Part shown: in pieces, positions 44,803 to 55,800 of the stretch | Numbering within the stretch: position 1 is the stretch's first letter | Layout of the letters: the number at the start of each line of letters is the position of its first letter | Source: Holothuria scabra | Lineage: Eukaryota > Echinodermata > Holothuroidea > Aspidochirotida > Holothuriidae | Length of the DNA: 64,000 nucleotides | Assembly (NCBI GenBank): GCA_037179385.1 | Contig: CM074195.1 | Location: 14,359,887-14,423,886, forward strand | Reading direction: 5' to 3' | Made by a program: the position numbers and the translations under genes | Notes under the pieces: model-generated | Seen by the model: only the letters and a program-made list of their open reading frames with translations | Told to the model about the DNA's origin: nothing | Databases searched by the model: none

Positions 44803-46879
44803 CAGTGGCGTAGCTACGGGGGAGGGCAGGGGGTAAGTTGCCCCCTGGAAAATAGTTTGGGGAAATTTGATGAAATTGGGAAAATTTGATAAATTTTTTT
44901 ATTCTAACAAAAATTTCTCAAATTTTTGTTAGAGTAAGAAATTGTGAGACATTTCTCATACATAACTCGTATTTTCATGCAACTAATTAACCTCAGCATC
45001 GCATGAACCGGCCCTACAGGCGTTCCACAGAAATGTCTTCTCCGCGTAGCAGATTGAATGTTCTCTTGTATATGTGTGGGTGTTATAATCAGTGCATTTC
45101 AATGCACAGTAAGGTGTTATTCATGAATTTAACAACAGATGATACAGCACAACTAACACTGAAAGGCTGTAAACCCGAACTTATCCTCTTGTACACAGTG
45201 TCTGCGTTGTACACTTTCGGAATTCAAGAAAAAGGATGTGAAAACTGACAAGTCGCTGACGTAGACCCCCCCCCCCTCCCCGAGGTTATTATATTGTCCT
45301 GCAAGCTAGTAGTAGCTATACCGATTTTACTCTGTGTACATAACGATGGATAGGGCTGAAACAATCCATGGCCAACGATAGACTGAAAATTAGTCTAGAA
45401 ATTAGGATGAACGGGATCCATTGGCATACTTAGATTTTGTTACTTAGCCTAATTCTTGAGATCTTACACGCTAGTTCGGGAAAATGGCTTTCTGCTCACT
45501 TGGGGTGTAACACTAAACGGGTCCATGAGTACCTTGTAGCCTTCTACACTTAACAGACTGCTGTTCTAACAGATTATCCTGTGTGATCGAGCCACTATTA
45601 GGCCTCCTTTTAGTGGCGTACGAGGGGGGACCATTGGTCCATGCCACTCTCACAGGTGTCATTTTTCTTTGTTCTTAAAAACACATAGTCAAACTTCAGT
45701 AACACAGATTTTACTTCAAAGGAAAGCACATGTGGCACCAGATTGCATATAAGGACACCGAACCTTCCAAAAATTTTCAAAGGGGATGGATTGTCCTTGT
45801 AAGGTCCTTCAGTGATGCCAATTTTTTTTAATTTCTACAAATAGGCAAATTCTGTCAAATTCCAATTTTTACTCAAAAAGGTACACTCTGTATCCCACTG
45901 TTGGCATCGATAAAAATAAAGACTACATGTTCAGATTCTCTTTACAAGCATGAATACGCTATTTTCGACCATCTGAGGGGTCTGATTTTTCATAATTTCC
46001 TTTTCGCTCCGCGCCAACTTTTTGGCCTTTGGGCAAAAATTTTGCCCGTTTGGGCAAAATTACATTTTCGGGGTCAAATTAGCTCTTAACTCTCTGATCA
46101 CTTTGCAGTTTGCGAACATATTTTGAAGGAAGCGTTTTATTGCAAACGACAAAAGAAGAAAGCGACTGGTTAGATTCTTCGTATAAGTCTGGAAAATGCT
46201 ATTTCCGGCCATCTAAGGGGTCTGATTTTTCGAAATTTTCTCTACGCTCCGCGCCAACCAATGGTGGTGCTCCGCTTAGATAATCTTTATGACAAAATAA
46301 GGTTTTGTGGCCAAGACAACCCACAAATCCTATACCGATCAATGCTCTTTTATTTTGACTCCTAAAAGTGTGCAAATTTAATGACAAGTTTTACTTCGTA
46401 AGGTAGCATAAATGGCATAAGAATGCATGTAAAGACACAAAAGTTTCAGTTTCATCTTTATGAACCACCACGATTCAACTTTTAACGCTGTTCCTGTCAA
46501 AGTCGAAAATCTTGCACCATATTACATCGAGGCTCCTTGAAAGCGTCAAAAAATTTCCGGACACCCTTCCCCTTAGACCATACTGCATGCCCCCGCCCAC
46601 CCACCCCCTCAGAGAAATCCTGCGTAAGCCACTGCGTTAGGACATATAAATAAACCAGATATTACTGACCAAAATAATATACCAAGAGTTGTAATTCCTA
46701 ATTGCGCTATGTTATACTTTAAGTTAAAATGCAGGTAATTTTACGTAATGACATGGTAATGTTGTTATGCTTGTAAATTTTGCATATTTTATATGAAATA
46801 CATACACATTGGCCGGGAAAAGTTTTGGGGAAATTTCATACCTTTGCCCCCTCTGGAAAAAATTCTACCTACGCCACTG
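44803..46879. mobile_element. Non-autonomous hAT-type element, TSD AACATTCC (2.08 kb)
   Basis: Terminal inverted repeats share CAGTGGCGTAG. The exact 8-bp duplication AACATTCC lies at 44795-44802 and 46880-46887. Two copies of the shared internal block are inside (about 46004-46030 and 46242-46282). A 14-bp perfect inverted repeat with a 3-base loop is at 44903-44933. A further TAGTGGCGTACG (45612) and, inverted, CAGTGGCTTACGCAGG (46636) pair suggests a nested but degenerate element without a clear duplication. No transposase. Confidence 0.88.
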
Positions 46880-46887
46880 AACATTCC

Positions 46888-47680
46888 TTCTTATCAAATG
46901 TAGAAGGTCGGGAAACTGAGTCCAATTTTAACAACTCCCCATTTGCATAGACTGTTCCATTTCTGATGTCTAAAACGTAGAAATTTATTCATTAAATTTG
47001 AAGTCGGACAGTAACTTGAAACTTCCCTTATACTAAAACAGCATTGGAATGACAAACTGAAGATAACAACGCATTAGTTACTGTTATCTTTATTTTGGTC
47101 TTGTATTTCAAGCTGAGTCTAATTTTACAGATTGCTATGTTATTTACTTACTTATTTCATTATATAGTGCTTATTCCAAAAAATTAAATACAATTCTTAT
47201 GATTAACCCTTCCCCAAGGGTTTAATGAAATGAATGTAAGCTTCAAGATCTTTTTACAATGAACGATTCAAAATCTTTTACTTTAAACACCATCATGCTT
47301 TAACACATAAAATAAAGGAATATAGAAGGATTGATAGAGATTAAAAGTAAAATAAACTAAATTTTAACAATCTACTAATAAGTACCTCAGCACATAAACC
47401 AAAGCGCTTTTTCATATCAATGGACAACATGTTTAAAGTCATGATACTCGTTAGGTTTTGTGTTTCTGACCTTTTGGGGAATAGGCTTAAGCACTTTTGT
47501 TAGTTGAAGCGCAGATAACCAGTGTTCTTTTCCAGTTTAAATTTCAGTATTTTTTGCTAGGCCTACCATGTCCAATCTTCAAAGATGCAAGCGACGCTAT
47601 TCTCCGTCACCGTTACTTGTGTCATCTAGAAAAATCAATGAAAAAGAAGGCTACTCAAACATGATTATTTTAAGAAGGAT
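46888..47680. other. No gene seen
   Basis: AT-rich sequence, no motif or repeat boundary recognised. Confidence 0.45.
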
Positions 47681-48128
47681 AATGATGACGACGACGATGA
47701 CGATGATGATGATGATGATTGTAATGATGTTGATGATGGTGATCATGGTGATGATGGAGATGACGGTGATGTTGATGTCAATGGTGTAGATGGTGATGAA
47801 AGTGATGATGGTGATGATGGTGCTGATGGTGCTGATGGTGCTGATGGTGATGAAGGTGATGATGGTAATGATGTTGATTATGTTGATGATGGTGTCGACA
47901 AATTTAGGTGTTGAAGGTCATGATGGTGATGATAGTGACCGAGATTTTGATGGTGATAATGGTGATGTATGTCATAATGGTGATAATGGGGATGTCGGTG
48001 ATGATGGTGTTGATGGTGATGATAGTGAGGATGGTGTTGATGGTGATGATGGTGATGAGGATGACGATGAGACCATGGTGATAATGAGCATGATGACGAC
48101 CATGACGACGACGACGATGATGATGAAG
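47681..48128. repeat. (GAT)n / GATGATGGT microsatellite
   Basis: About 450 bp of degenerate GATGATGGT units on the + strand. The Met-rich, Asp-rich and Ile/His-rich open frames here on both strands come from the trinucleotide period and are not genes. Confidence 0.95.
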
Positions 48129-48237
48129 AAGAATAAAAACAATTCCAATAACAGTAATAATGCTAATTATGAAAGCGTTTTTTTTTTTTTCAAATACACA
48201 TAAAGCGCTGTACAATAAAAAGATTTAAAACGAAACG

Positions 48238-49050
48238 AAGGGTGGGTTTGGTTGGGTGTTTTTGGGTGGATATGGTTGGATTTTGTAATATTTGTTTGGT
48301 GGATTTAGTAGGGTTTTGGGTGGGTTTGGTCGGATTTTGGTTGGGTGGGTTTGGTTCGGTTTTATTGGGTTTTGTTGGGTAGGCTTCGTTTGGTTTCGTT
48401 GGGTGGTTTTGGCTGGGTTTTGTTGGGGTGGTTTGTTGGATTTTAAACTGTGGGATTACTTAATTTTTGTTGTGTTGTTGGAAGGGTTTGGTTTGGTTTT
48501 GTTGGGTGGGTTTCTTTGGGTTCGGTTGGAAGGGTTTGGTTCGGATTTGAGGGGCTTCGTTTTGTGGATTATGTTTTGTCGGGTTATGTTGTGTGGGTCG
48601 GTCGGATATTGTTGTGTTTTGTTGGATTAGATTCGTTGGGTTTTGGGGGTGGGTTTGGTTGGATTTTGTTTTGTGGGTTTGGTTGGATTTTGTTTGGTTT
48701 TGTTGGGTGGGATTGTTTCAGTTTGTTGGGTGTGTTTGGTTGGGGTTTGTGGGTTTTGTTGGGTTCTGTTGGACGGTTTTGGTTCTGCTTTGACTGTTGG
48801 TGTTTCTTGGGTTGGTTTAGTTCAGATTTAGTTGGGTGGGTTTGGTCGGGTTTTGTTGGGTTTTCAGGGTGGCGTTAGTCGGGTTTTGTTGGTTGGGTGT
48901 TGTTGGATGTCGTTGGATGAGTTAGGCTGGGTTTTCTTGGGTGGGTTTAATTGAGGTTTTTTGGTTTAGTTTTTTTTGCATGGGTTTGGTTTGGTTTTGT
49001 TGGGCGGGTTTTGTTGGTCTTGTTGGGTTGGGTTTTCTTGGGTTTTGTTT
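48238..49050. repeat. G/T-rich minisatellite (GGGTTTGGTTGGGTTTTGTT-like)
   Basis: About 800 bp almost free of C and poor in A on the + strand, built from degenerate TTGGGTGGGTTTGG and TTTTGTTGGG units. Gly/Phe/Trp/Val-rich open frames on the + strand follow from composition. Many GGG/GG runs could form G-quadruplexes. Confidence 0.9.
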
Positions 49051-49061
49051 CGTGGAGTAGG

Positions 49062-49765
49062 TTGTTGACGCGAAGGCCCTTTGATGGTGTGGATACGGGC
49101 CGGTGTTATTCGAAAGATGGTTGCATTGCATGGGCCGGTCAAGGTACATGGCTTAATTTAACCGGCCCGACATGAAATAATCATGAAAAATAAGGCTTAC
49201 TTAGCCCGTTAACATTGGCGTATGGTGATATAGCTTACGGGTCTTGAAGCCCGACGCCGTGTTATTGAAATCTTTGTGGCGAATAAAGCACATACTCCAG
49301 CGAGAGAGCATGGCTCGGTGGTAACAACGCGGCGATAGCCTACGGGTGTTCGATCGACATGAAATAATGTGGATTTTAGTACAGCAGAAATACTCCAGTG
49401 AGAGAGCCTGAAGATGACGAATAGAGAAAAAGGGTTATATTAGCCTCTCTGGACCGGTGGACGTCGCACCTAACCCCACAGGCGAAGTCCGCCGCGGTTG
49501 GCTCGGAGCTGCCTCCTCGCGGGGTTGTCTTCGGTTGGGCCTGGACAAAAGCTGCAAAGCGTACTAGCCCGGAGACGCTGACTGGGGACTCCGGGTAGAG
49601 TTGTCTTTTCTATTTAAGGAGCATGTGGCGCCCTGAACTGTGGTTTTTCCTACGATAGGGGCCTGTTGCTCTGCAGCAGCGTCCGGTGTGCTCCGGTCTG
49701 CCCTTGAAAATCCAGGAGAGTGAATGACGTACTGTCGGACTCTGGCCTGGTCCTAACCCTAACCG
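49062..49765 (+). repeat. Duplicated module, copy 1 (carries 28S-like fragment)
   Basis: Aligned by eye with 53878-54790: GTTGACGCG, CCGGCCCGACATGAAATAAT, GGCGTATGGTGATATAGC, TTACGGGTCTT, AATACTCCAGCGAGAGAGC, GACCGGTGGACGTCGCACC, then the 28S-like fragment. Copy 1 lacks the ~190-bp block found in copy 2 at about 54110-54300. It ends in CCTAACCCTAACCGTAACCC. Confidence 0.85.
49490..49745 (+). pseudogene. 28S rRNA-derived fragment (D7/D8 region), copy 1
   Basis: GGTAGAGTTGTCTTTTCT, GGCGCCCTGAACTGTGG, GATAGGGGCCTGTTGCTC, GCGTCCGGTGTGCTCCGG, CCTTGAAAATCCAGGAGAG and TCTGGCCTGGTC follow the order of the metazoan 28S segment from GAGAGTTCTCTTTTCT through GGCGTCCGGTGMGCTC and CCTTGAAAATCC to the GTCGTACTCATAACCGC block. 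It is clearly diverged and isolated from other rRNA parts, so a pseudogene or spacer-derived copy. Confidence 0.7.
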
Positions 49766-51470
49766 TAACCCCAGAACTGCACCGGTCTTTTGAAAATAAA
49801 GTCTGACATTATATTATGCACCCAACTAGTTTGTGATTTATGTCATTGAGGAGAATAGTTAAATTCAGAAGAATATTTACATTTGACTTAAGCTAGATAA
49901 TAGAATCAGCTAGAAGGGAATAGGATGTAATTTCTGTGACTCGACCATTTTGTGCGTGTATATGTGAGCATGAGAAGGAGGTAATGGTTGTTGGGTACAA
50001 GAGAAGCTATCATCCTGAATTTCAGAAGTTATTTGTTGTTTTTGTTGTTGTTGTTGTTTTTTTTTTTTTATCAGGGACACCCCCAGAGTTAAGTTGCTTG
50101 TGTAAGGCAAATCCCTTACAGTCTTAGAGGAAAAGTTGTGGTGGTGACGTGGTCGTTTGAACAATGATATAGAAAGATGTAGTCAATGTCTTTCAGTCAG
50201 TGTACAGAGAAACTAGAAAAGAACATTGTATACTGGGACAAAATTAGCTTCTAGAAAAGTATATATGCATGTTTCCTTGCTAGGCTGGAGACTTTGACTA
50301 TAAAAATGTTTTTTTTTTTTTTTTTGTTTGTTTGTAAACTTTGTAAATGACAGGCAGAAGTTAGCAAATTTGATCTTTTCAGGTTGAAGAGAGTATTTTC
50401 TTTATGTAAAATGTATGATATTCACATAGAGTTTTGTACACAAATTCAGTTGCTTCATGATATGGACCAAGAACATATATTTTGGGAAGATAAAAAACAC
50501 CAAGAAATAAAAGTCATTGGGAGACAATGTACAGTCTGTGATTTGTCATTCTCTGTTAGTAGGCTATTTTTGTCATTCTTCCTCTTCATCTTCAGATGTG
50601 TTTAAGATCTGATGAGCAGTCTCAAACAATATATGAGTAACCTAAAATATGTGATTTTACTTATTTAAAGATAAAATGACTGTCAGCCACATGTGACTTC
50701 AGGTTTTCGAGTAAACTGGTCAGAGTAGAACCTTCCTGTGACTAGCCCCGCCCCCTCCTTCCCGCCCCACCCCACTTTCACATCCCCTCCTCCTCCCAGA
50801 CCCTGTTATATCATGTTGTGAGAGACGGGTCAGTTGCTGGGAGGGGACCAGGATTGCCGAACGTTAATAGCACTTAATGCCAAACTTAATACACAGGCTG
50901 TTTCGGGAAGTGTCGGTATTTTGGGAAACCGGTTTTTCATTTTGCGGTATTGGTATTTTTTTTCGCCGCCGCTATGTTGCTTTGCACGTACAAAATAAGC
51001 GAGGCAGACTTCACCACAATTTTAACGGCGGTTTTCTCTATACAGGCATGCATTACGGTGTAATGATAATGAAGTTTGCCCGTAGCTCCACAATAGGCCT
51101 AATAATTTGGGTTTTCTCTGGATGACTGGTGAAAACATTCACCTGAGCATCAATTTCGTTTTTCGTAAATTGAATGAAAATTTCTTCAAATCGCCTTCGA
51201 AAAAATTCGCGTGCCTGTCTTCCAGTAATGGACTGTTGTGGAGATTTAAAGGCAATCCATCTGGGCGTGACTCCTCATTCGGAGAATATTTACTTTCCTT
51301 TGTGGGGGAGATGAAAGTGGTTTCCGGCGTGCAGGCTAAAAATGGAAAGAGAGGGCGCTGGACTGTTTTTCTCCTGCGGCTAGTTGAAATACTGACTAAT
51401 AGGCTAGTACACACGCTATCGGTATCATCCCTTGGGAAGAAAATTGGTCTGACCCTTACCTTTTTGAGAT
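49766..51470. other. No gene; homopolymers and unassigned sequence
   Basis: Poly-T/poly-GTT tracts near 50040-50070 and 50305. The frames at 50877-51472 overlap opposite-strand frames and show no domain. GGTCTGACCCTTACCTTTTTG near 51449 resembles GGCGTGACCCTTACTCTTTTG near 52813. Confidence 0.45.
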
Positions 51471-51494
51471 AATGAGATAAACGGATAGCTCTGA

Positions 51495-51780
51495 CTTAGG
51501 TCTATAAAGGGTCAGTAACCCTAACTTGAAAATGAATACAGAAAACCTGAAAATCATGCTTTATGCTTAGGGTTAGGGTCACGCAACCCTAAGTCAGAGG
51601 TTAGGGTTGAGTGGAACGACATCCGATTTTTTAGGCCGAATCGTGACCTGCCGAGTAAGGGCCGCAAGAAAACACCCGCCCTTTGTCGAAAATGGACCAC
51701 CTTGAAATAAGGGTGCAAGCCCAATCCGCCTCAGAGTTAGGGCAAGGGTTAGGGTTAGGATTAGGGGTTAGGGTTAGGGG
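51495..51780. repeat. Short interstitial telomere-like tracts (TTAGGG)
   Basis: TTAGGGTTAGG-type strings at 51566-51577 and a denser, degenerate run at 51735-51780 (AGGGTTAGGGTTAGGATTAG). A short CCCTAACCCTAAC-like string is also at about 49750-49768. These are too short and degenerate to be a telomere. Confidence 0.75.
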
Positions 51781-52850
51781 CCTAACAGTTTAATAAAAAA
51801 AACGCCTCCGGCAAAAACCGAACACCTCTTTGGATAGTCCTTTTCAAGGCCCGTTTAGCCCGATATCAATTTGCCCCCATATCTTTCCTGTTAGACTCTA
51901 GACTGGCCCAAAAGTGCACTTTGAGCCCCCTTTTAATCTCCCACAGGAGCGGAACGAAGGAAGGAACCGACGAGGAAAAATGCTCCCCGTGGCGCAGGTG
52001 GCCTATGTCCCTTCGTCTTAGTATAAAGGAGTGAGTCGGTGAGCGAAAAATTTCCCTGAGGACCGTTCGCGCAGGCTAACTTTCAAAATACCGATTTCTT
52101 CCGTAACACGACGGGTTCACCGAGATTATTCAAAGACCCCGCAAGGTACAACTGTAAAAAATAAAACCACGTTGCCTGCATCTCTTGCCAAGCTTGAGAA
52201 GAATTTTGGAGTCGATCGGGGCCTTTCCGACGGAATTAGAGAGTTTTCCCGGAGGCCACTTTTGCGAGCAGTTTTTCCTGGATATTTTCTTGCAGCAAAA
52301 AGCGATTGCAACGCGCTGGGTGTCAGTCGAAAGGCCTTTTCGGGCCGCATCAGTGTTGTGAATTTCAGGGAAAACGAACATTCGGCGGAGGCGTGAGAGG
52401 GAAAAAACGGAAAAATTTTCGTGACCTACTTAACGGACTTAAAAAAAATATATATTCTGTGGATGATTTATTCAAGTCATGGCTGCTTTAATTTCATCGC
52501 TGGCTGTGTTATTATTGATGACAAGTTTTGTTGGATATGATGATAAGTAAAATTTTCTCAGTCGGTCGGTCCGGTTGCGCCCCTCCGTCCGTCTCTGAAT
52601 AATCAGGGGACCTTGCCGCTACTCAGGTGTCGGCCTTTGAGGCCCTCAGATACTAAATTTGGCACTTCGCGGGTCTCGAAGTTCATGCAGGCAGGCTTGG
52701 CGAACTTGATTGACTGCGAGAAACACGTAACAGAGAGGTCGCTATACTCTTTTGCACGCATGTCCGAGAAATGATGATTCACGCGCTTGTTATGGTGTGG
52801 GTACGGGGAATTTGGCGTGACCCTTACTCTTTTGAGATTATGCAATCACG
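51781..52850. other. GC-richer unassigned sequence
   Basis: Both strands are open over 52126-52396 (74-83 codons), which usually reflects composition. No known domain or rRNA motif recognised. It lies between telomere-like tracts and the 657-bp duplication. Confidence 0.4.
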
Positions 52851-53820
52851 AACCAAACCCACCATGGTTCGATATCTTGGTGGTGGCCTATAATTAGCAA
52901 ATACTCCGGCGAAAGCCGACGGGTGTGAACCCTTAAAAGGCTTTCTAGAAACCCAGTGCTTTTCGAAAGATGGTTATATGAGTTATGATATAATGTGAAG
53001 AGAAAGATGGATGGCAAATACTCTGGTGATAGCCAACCGGTGCTGGCCCGACATAATCATGACAACTGTGGCATATTCCAGGTTTAAGAAAAGGATTGAA
53101 TCTCTTTCGACTTTTGAATATTTCAAATCAAAAGTAAATCGAATTCATCTATAGGGGCTATATGTCTGTTAAAAACAAAGAATATGAAGCTTGTACGATG
53201 TGTGGGTCGCCCCTACCCGAGTAGTGCTTGCGATAACACTTGTTAATGTCGTGGAAGGTTGGTGTTGAGGAAAAATAAGCGGGCCTGACCCGTAGATATT
53301 GCATATTAGCTGGCGTCCAATAGGACCATGCACGACAATGACATGGCTGACGGGCCTGGTGACAGAACGAAGCCCGCTAAGGGTTTGAAATATTGATGGC
53401 AATAACTCTGGTGATAGCCAACGGGTGATGGCCCGAAATAATCATGACAAATGTGGCATACTCCATGGAGAGAAGGAAAGAGGAAAACTTGACGGGCCTG
53501 GGGCCCGAACCAAACCCGCCATGGTTCGATATGTTGGTGGTGGCCTATAATTAGCAAATACTCCGGCGAAAGCCGACGGGTGTGAACCCTTAAAAGGCTT
53601 TCTAGAAACCCAGTGCTTTTCGAAAGATGGTTATATGAGTTATGATGTAATGTGAAGAGAAAGATTGATGGCAAATACTCTGGTGATAGCCAACCTGTGC
53701 TGGCCCGACATAATCATGACAACTGTGGCATATTCCAGGTATACGAAAAGGATTAAATCTCTTTCGACTTTTGAATATTTCAAATCAAAAGTAATTCGGA
53801 TTCATCTATAGGGGGATGAT
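52851..53820. repeat. 657-bp tandem duplication
   Basis: 52851-53163 and 53508-53820 are near-identical by eye (AACCAAACCC.CCATGGTTCG, AATACTCCGGCGAAAGCCGA, CCCAGTGCTTTTCGAAAGAT, ATTTCAAATCAAAAGTAA). The intervening 53164-53507 includes a related CAATAACTCTGGTGATAGCC unit. The GCGAAAGCCGACGGGTGT...CCCAGTGCTTT string weakly recalls a later part of 28S rRNA; I do not claim it. Confidence 0.85.
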
Positions 53821-53877
53821 GTCAGAATCGATCAAGAAAAATACGTGGACGTGCAGCACGGGTAAATCCCCGCCCTA

Positions 53878-54790
53878 AAGTGTTGACGCGCAGGCGCTTT
53901 AATGATGTGGATATGCGCCGGTGGCATTGAACGGGCCGGTCAGGGTACAACCGGCCCGAAATAATCATGGAAAAGGAGACTTACTTAGCAAGTTGACATC
54001 GGCGTATGGTGATGTAGCTTACGGGTCTTCAAAGGCGAAGCCCGTCGCCGTGTTATTGAAATCTTGGTGGCGAATAGAGCAAATACTCCAGCGAGAGAGC
54101 TTGGAGAAAGGAAGGCCCACAGGCCCAACATAGCCCTCGCCAAATCCGCCCGCCTTCGTTCGAAATCTTGGTAGTATCAGGTAACAGGTGAACATCTGAT
54201 GGTGGGTCGAAGGAGCAAGCGGTCGACCATGCTGTTGCCTGCTGGCCCCTTCACCCATTTCATCAGTTCACCGATGGCTAGCTCGCACTGGGAGACGGAA
54301 TCTTGGCGGTGACAATTCGGCGATAGGCTAAGGGTGCTCGCCAGATATGAAATAATGTGGCTTTCAGTACATCAGAAATACTCCAGGGAGAGAGCCTGGA
54401 AAGACAAATTGCAAAGAAGGGTTATTAGCCTCTGTGGACCGGTGGACGTCGCACCCCGGACGCACAGGCGAAGTCCGCCGTGGTTGGCTCGGAGCTGTCT
54501 CCTCGCGGGGGTTGTCTTCGGGTGGGCCCGGACAAAAGCTGCAAAGCGTACTAGCCCGGAGACGCTGACTGGGGCCCCGGGTAGAGTTGTCTTCTCTACT
54601 TGAGGAGCATGTGGCGCCCTGGACTGTGGTTTTTCCTAAGATAGGGGCCTGTTGCTCCGGAAAACGTCGCGCCTGCCACGGCGTCCGGTGAGCTCCGGTC
54701 GGCCTTAGAAAATCCGGGAGAGTGAAGGACGTACTGTCGGACTCTGGCCTGGTTGTCCTACCGATAACCGTAGCAGGTGAACATCTGATG
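53878..54790 (+). repeat. Duplicated module, copy 2 (carries 28S-like fragment)
   Basis: Second copy of the 49062-49765 module, with an extra block at about 54110-54300. Part of that block (ACAGGTGAACATCTGATGGT to CACTGGG, 54183-54293) recurs at 54776-54880, directly after the rRNA-like fragment. Confidence 0.85.
54465..54790 (+). pseudogene. 28S rRNA-derived fragment (D7/D8 region), copy 2
   Basis: Better preserved than copy 1: GGAGACGC, CCCCGGGTAGAGTTGTCTT, GGCGCCCTGGA, GATAGGGGCCTGTTGCTC, AACGTCGCG, GGCGTCCGGTGAGCTCCGG, GAAAATCCGGGAGAGTGA, and GATAACCGTAGCAGGTGAACA, in the order of eukaryotic 28S rRNA. rRNA similarity ends at the GGTGAACA block and no flanking 28S follows, so it is not a functional gene. 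Confidence 0.75.
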
Positions 54791-54879
54791 GTGGTTCGAA
54801 GGAGCCAGCGGTCGACCATGCTGTTGCCTGCTGGCATCTCCACCCATTTCATCGATTCACCGATTGCTCGCACTGGGTG

Positions 54880-55800
54880 AATGCCCCGTCCACCACCCAT
54901 AGCGGCACAAGATCATTAACGGCAATTCCGACCCAGAGTCAGAAAAAAGGGGTTTGGGAAACGACTGCATCCAACGGTCAACGGCTCTTTGAAAGGCCGC
55001 GTCCGGGTCTCCAGTCACCTTTAGACACCGTCCCCCCGAAGCTTCTGCTCGGTTTGAACTAGCCGTTGGCGATACCGAGTTCCCCGAGCATTTAGTGGTT
55101 GCTCAAAGGAGATCTCGGGGTTTATCACCCGCTATTTGGCAGGCCGCGTCCGGGCCTCCAGTCACCTTTAGACAAGAAATCCACTCTGGCGGCCCGGGAG
55201 AAGCGGGGCTGCTGGGGACGCCGTCCCTCGTAGCTTCTGCTCCGTTTAATCGAGCCGTTGGCGATACCGAGTTTTCTGGGCAGTTAGTGGTTGCTCAAAC
55301 GAGATCTTGGGAAACAGCGGGGATGCGGAAAATGTGCCTTGTATCCTTGATCAGTGGAAACCCTAACCTGATTTTCGGATTCTGCGGTACAGCAGGGGCT
55401 TTTTCCCCCGTCAGTGACGGTGAGAGGCGCCCTATTTTTTTCTGACGGGTGCGGGACGTGTGGAATCCTTCCTCCGTCTCTGGGTGCGGGATGTTCTAAA
55501 AGAGCCTCCGCCTCTTCGCGGAAACAGGTTCTAAAGGACCTCTTCCGCTGTGTGGATGTAATTTTCAATCGGGTGCTTTCTCCCCGTCAATGACGGGCAG
55601 AGGCGCCCTATATTCTTGCTTGCTTGCTCTTTTTTTTTCATTCCGGACCGCACCTTTCTTTCTGACGGGGGTGGGACCGGTGGATTTTCTCCGTCGCTCT
55701 ACTGGAATGTTTCGAAAGGATCTCCCGGCAGGTGTAATTTTCACCCGGGGGCCCGGTCCGTCAATTAAGGCCATGGCGAGCATGTATTTCTGACCGGTAC
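54880..55800. repeat. GC-rich subrepeats, rDNA-spacer-like
   Basis: AGGCCGCGTCCGGGTCTCCA-GTCACCTTTAGACA at 54991 recurs at 55141; GCCGTTGGCGATACCGAGTT at about 55060 recurs at 55253. A ~178-bp unit starting with CCCCGTCAGTGACGG and AGAGGCGCCCTAT (about 55405) recurs at about 55583, with TCTGACGGGTGCGGGA in each. No rRNA or protein recognised. The open frames are composition effects. Confidence 0.7.

Noticed and set aside
45612..46636. Separate hAT-type element nested in 44803-46879
   Set aside because: Ends resemble TAGTGGCGTACG and CAGTGGCTTACG inverted, but the flanking 8 bp do not match, so it is noted only as degenerate.
47568..48215. Met/Asp/Ile-rich open frames on both strands
   Set aside because: Produced by the GAT trinucleotide repeat; every frame stays open for that reason.
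48292..48878. Gly/Phe/Trp-rich frames up to 142 codons, which look like a silk or antifreeze-type protein
   Set aside because: They follow from the G/T-only composition, occur in several overlapping frames and lack a start context or signal peptide.
52126..52396. Overlapping 74-83 codon frames on both strands
   Set aside because: Open frames on both strands in GC-richer sequence with no domain; most likely a composition effect.
54465..54790. Active 28S rRNA gene
   Set aside because: Only a short diverged slice is present, with no flanking 28S, 5.8S or 18S sequence.
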